DNA from: CAVQFO01 sp963711725
GTDB taxonomy: Bacteria > Pseudomonadota > Gammaproteobacteria > Nitrococcales > Aquisalimonadaceae
Direction: 5' to 3'
Length of the DNA: 21,761 nt
Assembly: GCA_963711725.1 (NCBI GenBank)
Contig: CAVQFO010000048.1
Span: forward strand, 1-21,761
Shown: piece by piece, positions 17,126 to 21,761 of the stretch
Layout of the letters: each line of letters opens with the position of its first letter
Position numbering within the stretch: the stretch's first letter is position 1
Program-made: the position numbers and the translations under genes
Notes under the pieces: model-generated
The model's database searches: none
Told to the model about the DNA's origin: nothing
The model's input: only the letters and a program-made list of their open reading frames with translations

Positions 17126-18685
17126 CTAGGTTCTTTTTAAGAACACAGAACAATCAACGGCTTGCTTCCACGCATAACCATCGGTCTCGACGGAAACAGT
17201 GTTGAACCGCTCGGTTTCGCCGAGGGGCTCGGCCTGGGACAACTGATAGTCAAGAACCTGCGCATCGGCGTCGGACGCTTCGGCGGCAACCGTCAACCGC
17301 CGAGCCAACCGAACGCGCAGCAGGTCCAGCGGGGCATCGATATCGACGATCCGAAACGGCACCGCCAAGGCGTCGGCCCGCTTTCGAAAGATTCGCCGTT
17401 GCTCGGCCTTCAGGAAAGAGGCATCAACCACCACGGGGAAGCCGCTGGTTACGACCACTTCGGTCAGGTCGCACAGCCTCGTGTAGGTTTCCGCGGTCAC
17501 GCGAGCGGCATACAGCCCTTCCCCCGGAGCGGCGCCGGCACGATCCTCCGCGCGCAATCCTCGCAGTCGCTTGCGCTCCACATCCGATCGCACGCGGATG
17601 AAGCCGCAACGATCGACCAGGGCTTGCGCCACTGTGCTCTTACCGCTGCCGGAATAGCCATGGGTGATTGCCAGCGCCCGCGCGGCCGGGCGGGCGTAGG
17701 TTTCGGCCAGGGCGATGTATTCCAGACACTCGCCACGGGCGCGCCGGGCGTCGTCGCCCTCCCTCTGAGCGGCCGTGAGCGCATGGATCTTGGCGCGGAC
17801 CAGGGCCCGATAGCAGCGATAGAAGTCGAAGACCCGCAATCCGGCGTAGTCCCCGGTGCGCTCCAGATAGCCGTTGAGCAGCCGCCACGCGAACGCCTGC
17901 GCACCACGCCGCTGCAAATCCATAACCGCAAAGGCCAGTTCGTTCATGGTATCGATCCATCGCAGCGCGGGATCGAACTCCAAAGCGTCAAAGGCCAGCG
18001 GACGACCATCCACCATGACCATGTTGGCCAGATGCAAATCGCCATGACACTCGCGCACGTACCCGGACACGCGTCGTTCCTCGAAAACCGGCGACAACTT
18101 CCCGGCCGCCTCTTCGGTCCAGTCACGCAACGACCGCAGGCGCCTGTGCATCTCCTCGTCTTCGAGCAGACGGAACAATGTGTCGAAATTTTCCCGCACC
18201 GGGCGAAGCACCACTTCCGAACCGCCGTAAGGCGAATCCGGCGGCGCAACGGCGGCCTCATCGTGGAACGCCGCGAGCCCATCCGCCAAGGCATCAATAT
18301 GGGCGGGGACAAGCTCCCCACGCTCCAGAAGCGCATCCAGCATCCATTGACGATCGAAGCGGCGCATGCACACCGCATACTCGATCACGGGCCCGGGCCC
18401 GTCCCAGACCGGGTCATCGACGGCACCGGTAATCTCCGCACGCCGGAGATAGATCTCTGGTGCCAGACGCCGATTCAGGCGCAGCTCCTCGTTGCAATAG
18501 TGGCCCCGATCCGCCAGCCGGGAGAAGTCGAGAAAACCCAGATCCAGGGGCTTCTTGATCTTGTAGGCGTAGTCTCCGGCGAGCAGAACGGTGGAGATGT
18601 GGGTGTCGATGCGCTCTACGCGGTCAACGGGATGAGGAAAGCGTTCCGGAGCCAGCAGCTTGGAAATCAGCCGCTCGTAGTCCGT
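17126..18685 (-). CDS. APH-like phosphotransferase fused to AAA_33 kinase, start codon out of frame
   Basis: The protein joins an aminoglycoside-phosphotransferase-like domain to a P-loop kinase domain, a common bacterial fusion of unknown substrate. In the conserved frame (residue 1 = T at 18685) one sees THISTVLLAGDYAYKIKKPL (28-47) and FCEEEL-like HYCNEELRLNRRLAPEIYL. The catalytic loop ECHGDLHLAN lies at about 212-221, DALEFDP follows, and the C-terminal Walker A is GYSGSGKST (343-351). Similarity clearly begins near 18680, but this frame has no ATG, GTG or TTG between its stop at 18742-18740 and the GTG at 18388, which lies inside conserved sequence. A GTG at 18689-18687 followed by one extra base would restore an M-T-D-Y-E-R-L start. 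The gene may therefore be frameshifted at its start, use a rare start (CTG 18670 or ATT 18667), or produce a truncated form from 18388. Confidence 0.8.
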   Translation of the reverse strand, partial: TDYERLISKLLAPERFPHPVDRVERIDTHISTVLLAGDYAYKIKKPLDLGFLDFSRLADRGHYCNEELRLNRRLAPEIYLRRAEITGAVDDPVWDGPGPVIEYAVCMRRFDRQWMLDALLERGELVPAHIDALADGLAAFHDEAAVAPPDSPYGGSEVVLRPVRENFDTLFRLLEDEEMHRRLRSLRDWTEEAAGKLSPVFEERRVSGYVRECHGDLHLANMVMVDGRPLAFDALEFDPALRWIDTMNELAFAVMDLQRRGAQAFAWRLLNGYLERTGDYAGLRVFDFYRCYRALVRAKIHALTAAQREGDDARRARGECLEYIALAETYARPAARALAITHGYSGSGKSTVAQALVDRCGFIRVRSDVERKRLRGLRAEDRAGAAPGEGLYAARVTAETYTRLCDLTEVVVTSGFPVVVDASFLKAEQRRIFRKRADALAVPFRIVDIDAPLDLLRVRLARRLTVAAEASDADAQVLDYQLSQAEPLGETERFNTVSVETDGYAWKQAVDCSVFLKRT

Positions 18686-18830
18686 CCACGCCCCGTATTG
18701 GGTCCGCGTCCCGCGGGCGTGTGTCTTGACGTCGTGTGCTCACTAGCTGCGTTCCCGGCTCCGCTTCCCCATCGACATATGCGGGCAGAGGCAGCCGCAT
18801 GTCAATCACGCCAGCAATGCGAAGGCCGAT

Positions 18831-18917
18831 TTAGCGGCGGTTGTCAGGCAAGAGATCGTGATCGCTGACATAGCGAATGAGCTCGGCCGCATTGCCGACG
18901 CCGCCAACACCTCCGGT
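18831..18917 (-). other. Short chimeric open frame over the RAYT remnant border
   Basis: A GTG-started frame of 28 codons begins inside the truncated RAYT copy, in a different reading frame, and continues past its border at 18901 (GVGNAAELIRYVSDHDLLPD). The part after the border has a protein-like composition and may be the tail of a gene whose front was lost. There is no ribosome-binding site, so I do not call it a gene. The rest of 18740-18900 shows nothing I can support. Confidence 0.25.
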
Positions 18918-19011
18918 CACGCTGGAGCTTCAGCAGAAATTCTTTGCGGTGGCAGCGGTGGGTAATGTGCCAGACGTGGCCCGGTAGAAAGTGGCGGTTG
19001 GCTCGCGGCAT
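18901..19011 (-). pseudogene. Truncated RAYT transposase (first ~37 codons only)
   Basis: The minus strand encodes MPRANRHFLPGHVWHITHRC and continues to about residue 37, nearly identical to the start of the intact RAYT gene 878 bp away. It breaks off at 18901, where unrelated sequence begins. The CGG-TAG-like change on the plus strand is silent in this frame, so the fragment itself has no stop; the loss is by truncation. Its ribosome-binding site AAGGAGG is kept. Confidence 0.85.
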
Positions 19012-19068
19012 GGGTTCCCTCCTTAGAACCGGCTTTTGGTATCGAAAAACGTGCTTCTAAGCGTCCTG
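18901..19068. repeat. 168-bp direct repeat of RAYT 5' end and leader, copy 1
   Basis: This copy is about 95% identical (8 differences in 168) to 19779-19946, at a spacing of exactly 878 bp. It contains the remnant start codon and leader, and its right part also encodes the C-terminus of the intact RAYT gene. Confidence 0.88.
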
Positions 19069-19889
19069 CGCGGGGTCGGACCAGCATAACTTATTGATTC
19101 ACAATATCCTTCACTGGAAAAAGTAGCCTCCAAGGCCCTTAGAGGGCTCATTTTCGGCTCAAAATCGTGCTCGTAAGAAGCGGAGGCTTCCCGTAATACG
19201 TGTGCATCACTATGCTCTTCCACTTCCCGGTGCTGTGCGGAATACCCCAACTGATCCTGAACCCCGCTCACAAACTCTTCCCGGCCGATTGCCAGCACCT
19301 CGGACCAAGCCCCTTCCCGTTTGCCATCTTCATTCTTGAGTGCATCTGCGACCCAAGCGCCATGCTCGCGACGCAACGTCTCCTCGTCCCTTATGCCCAG
19401 CAGTTCCCTCAGTGCCTGGCGGTCAATAATGCGATACCGCGCCGGCGGATCTTGAATCTCCCGATAACCGCATACGTCCCACTGCTGGGGATGGGCCACC
19501 GCCCCTGCGCGAACCATGTTCAAATCGATATAGACCATGCACCGGGCGAGGTAGCCTTCCGTATCAACCGCCGTTGCGTGATAACGGTCTTGCCAATAAG
19601 CGCCCAGCCGGCTTTTGCGTCGGTTGTATTCCTGTGCCGTGCGCCCGGCAATCAACTGCATACTTCGGGAAATCTCGCCCTCGCCTTGGTCCATGACGAG
19701 AAGGTGTACGTGGTTCGACGTGGCGATGTAGTTCAACACGCACAGCCCAAATCGCTTCTTTGCCTCAAACAGCCACCTCCGCCAACACCTCCGGTCACGC
19801 TGGAACTTCAGCAGAAATTCTTTGCGGTGGCAGCGATGGGTGATGTGCCAGACGTGGCCCGGCAGAAAATGGCGGTTGGCTCGCGGCAT
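19023..19889 (-). CDS. REP-associated tyrosine transposase (RAYT, Y1/IS200-like)
   Basis: RAYTs are single-copy Y1-type transposases thought to spread REP sequences by single-strand cutting and joining. The 288-residue protein begins MPRANRHFLPGHVWHITHRC, has the HUH motif in TSNHVHLLVMD (His60, His62), and has SMQLIAGRTAQEYNRRK and YWQDRYHA. The likely catalytic tyrosine is Tyr120 in CMVYIDLNMVRAGAV. The ATG at 19889 follows a perfect AAGGAGG at six bases. The last roughly 20 residues (AGPTPRRTLRSTFFDTKSRF) are encoded by a REP-like inverted repeat and by the leader of the truncated second copy, so the original C-terminus was probably replaced. All core motifs look intact. Confidence 0.93.
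   Translation of the reverse strand: MPRANRHFLPGHVWHITHRCHRKEFLLKFQRDRRCWRRWLFEAKKRFGLCVLNYIATSNHVHLLVMDQGEGEISRSMQLIAGRTAQEYNRRKSRLGAYWQDRYHATAVDTEGYLARCMVYIDLNMVRAGAVAHPQQWDVCGYREIQDPPARYRIIDRQALRELLGIRDEETLRREHGAWVADALKNEDGKREGAWSEVLAIGREEFVSGVQDQLGYSAQHREVEEHSDAHVLREASASYEHDFEPKMSPLRALEATFSSEGYCESISYAGPTPRRTLRSTFFDTKSRF
19072..19090. repeat. REP-like inverted repeat, left partner
   Basis: GGGGTCGGACCAGCATAAC pairs with 20083-20101 in inverted orientation (17 of 19 bases, the first 14 exact). The two sites bracket the RAYT gene. This left site is inside the 3' end of its coding region. Confidence 0.6.
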
Positions 19890-19946
19890 GGGTTCCCTCC
19901 TTAGAACCGGCTTTTGGGGCCGAAAAACGTGCTTCTAAGCGTCCTG
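19779..19946. repeat. 168-bp direct repeat of RAYT 5' end and leader, copy 2
   Basis: This partner of 18901-19068 covers the first 37 codons, ribosome-binding site and leader of the intact RAYT gene. The borders (CCGCCAACAC on the left, GCGTCCTG on the right) are sharp. Confidence 0.88.
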
Positions 19947-19965
19947 AGCGTCGCTTTTCGGCTGA

Positions 19966-20098
19966 TTTTACCCGTCTATTCAGGGCGTTGCGTTGGTCCG
20001 ACTACCCGTCTATTCAGAGCGTTGCGGGTGGAACCGCTCAGAGCTCGCCCGCTCGGCCGTATTTTATCCGTCCATTCAGGGCGTTGCGCTGGTCCGAC
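19966..20098. repeat. Three REP-like direct repeats upstream of the RAYT gene
   Basis: Copies lie at 19970-20002, 20004-20026 (shorter) and 20066-20098, with the core CATTCAGGGCGTTGCG or TATTCAGAGCGTTGCG. The first and third continue into TTGGTCCGAC / CTGGTCCGAC and differ at three of 33 bases. They lie in the 287-bp gap between the RAYT and the next gene, which holds no gene I can support. Repeats beside a RAYT are expected to be its REP substrates. Confidence 0.65.
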
Positions 20099-20101
20099 CC
20101 C
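20083..20101. repeat. REP-like inverted repeat, right partner
   Basis: GTTGCGCTGGTCCGACCCC is the inverted counterpart of 19072-19090. It overlaps the end of the third direct repeat, so it belongs to the same repeat family. Confidence 0.6.
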
Positions 20102-20176
20102 GGTCACGCCTTTCCCCCCTAACGCCCGCTCCTGAACGCCTTGGAGTAGCCGGCCCGCTTAGGAGATTCCACCTAT

Positions 20177-21076
20177 TCAATCTGAACTCTCGGTACGAGC
20201 TTCTCCGGTAGGTTCCACGTACCGCCACTGCCCGTCCGGCTCCCGAATCCAGTTGGGCTCCGAGGCCAGCAGCTCCGGGCGGAAGTGCTTCATCATGCCT
20301 TTCGGAGCTCCCAGTCTCCGCGGCCATTCATAGCGGAAAAACTGATCCCAACTTCCGCCGCACACCGTTTCCACCGTGCGGGCCATATTGCTGTAATCAC
20401 CTATCTGGCTCTGGGCCGGCGGCTGGGTCATGAAATCCACAATGCCCCGCCAGATGCGTTCAGTGGGTTCCCCTCCCCCATAAAAATCCGCTTCGCCCTC
20501 AATCCAGACTCTGTACCGCATTGGGGGATAGCCGTGGCGCACCAGATCCCAAGGAGGCCGGCAGACGTATATATTGCCCGCCGTGCGCAGGCCCGCATAA
20601 CCCGTGATGGTATTCACCACACAAAACCCCGCATCCTCCCAGCGCACCACATCCATCCCCATACCGAACAGCCGCGGAATGTGCACGAGATGGCGCTTGC
20701 GGTCGAAGGCGATGTATTTGCGGTAGCGAAAGTTCCTGAACCCGTGCCAGAACCCGAATACCGCGATTGCCAAGGTAACCAGTGCAACGTACAGGTCGGT
20801 GGAGGTGGCGTCGCTTGCAAGGCCGTAGATGATGAAGCCCGCTCCTGAGACACAGGCACAAAAATAGGCAAGAAACAGCAACGGCATCCGCCAGGGCCAG
20901 TATCCATAAAGGAGGTACGGCCCGTAGAAAAGCGCTCCCGAGTCCGAATAATCGTCTGGCCCATGCTCGTACCACAGCACCGATTCGTCGTCGTTGTGAA
21001 GCGCTATCGGCAAGTCGCCGCTCTTAAGCCGCTTGGCGGCCTGCTGATGGCCGCGGCCTCCTCGGTATAAAGGCAT
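20177..21076 (-). CDS. Uncharacterised two-helix membrane protein (possibly DUF6708-like)
   Basis: This 299-residue protein is not confidently recognised. It starts MPLYRGGRGHQQAAKRL and has two membrane segments, near 62-87 (LLFLAYFCACVSGAGFIIYGLA) and 95-112 (YVALVTLAIAVFGFWHGF). A soluble C-terminal part contains FDRKRHLVHIPR and a tryptophan-rich region (IWRGIVDFM). The organisation recalls DUF6708-type proteins sometimes found near type VI secretion genes; I recall this from general knowledge and could not check it. The ATG directly follows the upstream stop (TGAATG), and AAGGAA precedes it inside that gene, so the two genes are coupled. Nothing else from a secretion system is in the window. 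Confidence 0.8.
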   Translation of the reverse strand: MPLYRGGRGHQQAAKRLKSGDLPIALHNDDESVLWYEHGPDDYSDSGALFYGPYLLYGYWPWRMPLLFLAYFCACVSGAGFIIYGLASDATSTDLYVALVTLAIAVFGFWHGFRNFRYRKYIAFDRKRHLVHIPRLFGMGMDVVRWEDAGFCVVNTITGYAGLRTAGNIYVCRPPWDLVRHGYPPMRYRVWIEGEADFYGGGEPTERIWRGIVDFMTQPPAQSQIGDYSNMARTVETVCGGSWDQFFRYEWPRRLGAPKGMMKHFRPELLASEPNWIREPDGQWRYVEPTGEARTESSD

Positions 21077-21761
21077 TCAGGCGGTTCCTTCGATCGTATC
21101 CGTTCCCAAAAAATCGGCCAGCACCTCCAACTGCGCGCCACTAGAGTACTGCTGGATGGCGAAATCCGGCGACGGCTCCTGACCCTTGACCACGTCCAGC
21201 AAACGGCGCCACTCTGGGGCCGAGAATCGCCCGTAGTGGTCATCGCTGAACCAGCCGTTCGGATTCCAGGTGACTTCCTTCAGGGTCTTGTCCTTCGGCA
21301 CCCAATACCGGCCCTTGCCGTCCACGTCCAAGCGGGCGCGGCCTACCACGTGGTCGCTGACCTCTTCGGATTTCAGGCGTGCAAACGCCCGCAGCCCCAC
21401 CAGCGCATCCCCCTCGCGTTGTTCCAGGAACACCATATCCGCATTGCGGAACAAACGGGAGGCCTTCGGGAACGTCGTTGAAGACGCCACGCCGCGGTCC
21501 ACAAACGCCTCCGCTTCCACCTCCAGGGTAGTGGCCAAGGGCAAGAACCGGCTGAAGCGCGCGTGCACTTCGACGACCACATCGTCCGGCCCCAAGTCGC
21601 TGGGGCGCGAAGGCATGGGATAGGGGCCCGCGGCGGAATGGACGCGCGTCTCCAGGGAAAAGCCGAAGAGCAGACGGGAAAACTCCCCCATCTCGGCACT
21701 CAAATCCACCAACGCCACGTCAACGCCAGGGGCAATCGATGCATCGCTGATTCTGATTAAC
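21077..21761 (-). CDS. Uncharacterised protein, 5' end beyond the window
   Basis: The frame is open to the right edge, and the residues there (IRISDASIAPGVDVALVDLS) read as coding, so the GTG at 21718 is probably not the true start. About 227 residues are visible. They are acidic and soluble, without membrane segments, and contain DDVVVEVHARFSRFLPLATT, GKGRYWVPKDKTLKEV and WNPNGWFSDDHYGRFSAPEW. I do not recognise the family. Its stop is directly followed by the start of the membrane protein gene, which suggests a joint role for the pair. Confidence 0.75.
   Translation of the reverse strand, partial: LIRISDASIAPGVDVALVDLSAEMGEFSRLLFGFSLETRVHSAAGPYPMPSRPSDLGPDDVVVEVHARFSRFLPLATTLEVEAEAFVDRGVASSTTFPKASRLFRNADMVFLEQREGDALVGLRAFARLKSEEVSDHVVGRARLDVDGKGRYWVPKDKTLKEVTWNPNGWFSDDHYGRFSAPEWRRLLDVVKGQEPSPDFAIQQYSSGAQLEVLADFLGTDTIEGTA

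Noticed and set aside
18624..18809. A 61-codon minus-strand frame upstream of the kinase
   Set aside because: It ends inside the kinase N-terminal region in another frame, has no ribosome-binding site and no recognisable content. I considered it as a shifted kinase N-terminus, but the family begins later.
17162..18868. A 568-codon plus-strand open frame
   Set aside because: It is antisense to the APH/AAA_33 kinase, whose catalytic motifs are on the minus strand.

Overview
The window is high-GC proteobacterial DNA. The gene families, the hyp gene order and the REP-type transposase suggest a beta- or gammaproteobacterium able to oxidise hydrogen in air; I cannot name a genus from the sequence alone. 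The core is a long minus-strand block (about 16904 down to 2616). It carries a complete NiFe-hydrogenase maturation set in the order hypA-hypB-hypF-hypC-hypD-hypE-hoxX, the same order as hypA1B1F1CDEX of Ralstonia/Cupriavidus. Directly upstream lie a 1484-residue CheB/CheR/PAS/GAF histidine kinase and a FixJ-type response regulator. No hydrogenase structural subunits are in the window.

Layout on the plus coordinate. 2-1587 (plus strand): the 3' end of a MacB/LolD-type ABC ATPase and its FtsX/MacB permease. 1589-2507: no genes, but a 372-bp tandem repeat (two full copies and a partial third) made of dispersed palindromes. 2616-3092 (minus): a GlcG/HbpS-family protein. 3210-11045 (minus): the hyp operon read from right to left. 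It is interrupted between hypE and hoxX by a 267-bp element of nested perfect inverted repeats that can fold as a cloverleaf and abuts the hoxX start codon. 11086-16392 (minus): sensor kinase and response regulator. 16587-16904 (minus): a small helical protein of unknown function with its own candidate promoter palindrome and a good intrinsic terminator. 17126-18685 (minus): an APH-like plus AAA_33 kinase fusion whose conserved frame has no in-frame canonical start. 18831-20101: a RAYT (REP-associated tyrosine transposase), a truncated second copy of its 5' end, and REP-like repeats. 20177-21761 (minus): a two-helix membrane protein and the 3' part of a coupled gene that runs off the window edge; neither function is recognised.

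How the genes work together. HypA/HypB deliver nickel, HypF/HypE make the cyanide ligands, HypC/HypD assemble the Fe(CN)2CO unit, and HoxX supplies CO from formyl-tetrahydrofolate in air. The kinase stop codon is only 40 bp from hypA and all genes share one strand. The two-component pair may therefore be co-expressed with, or control, hydrogenase maturation; this is inference from context. The strongest unexplained structure is the cloverleaf element at 4900-5166, followed by the rearranged RAYT locus, where the transposase C-terminus appears to be encoded by repeat DNA.
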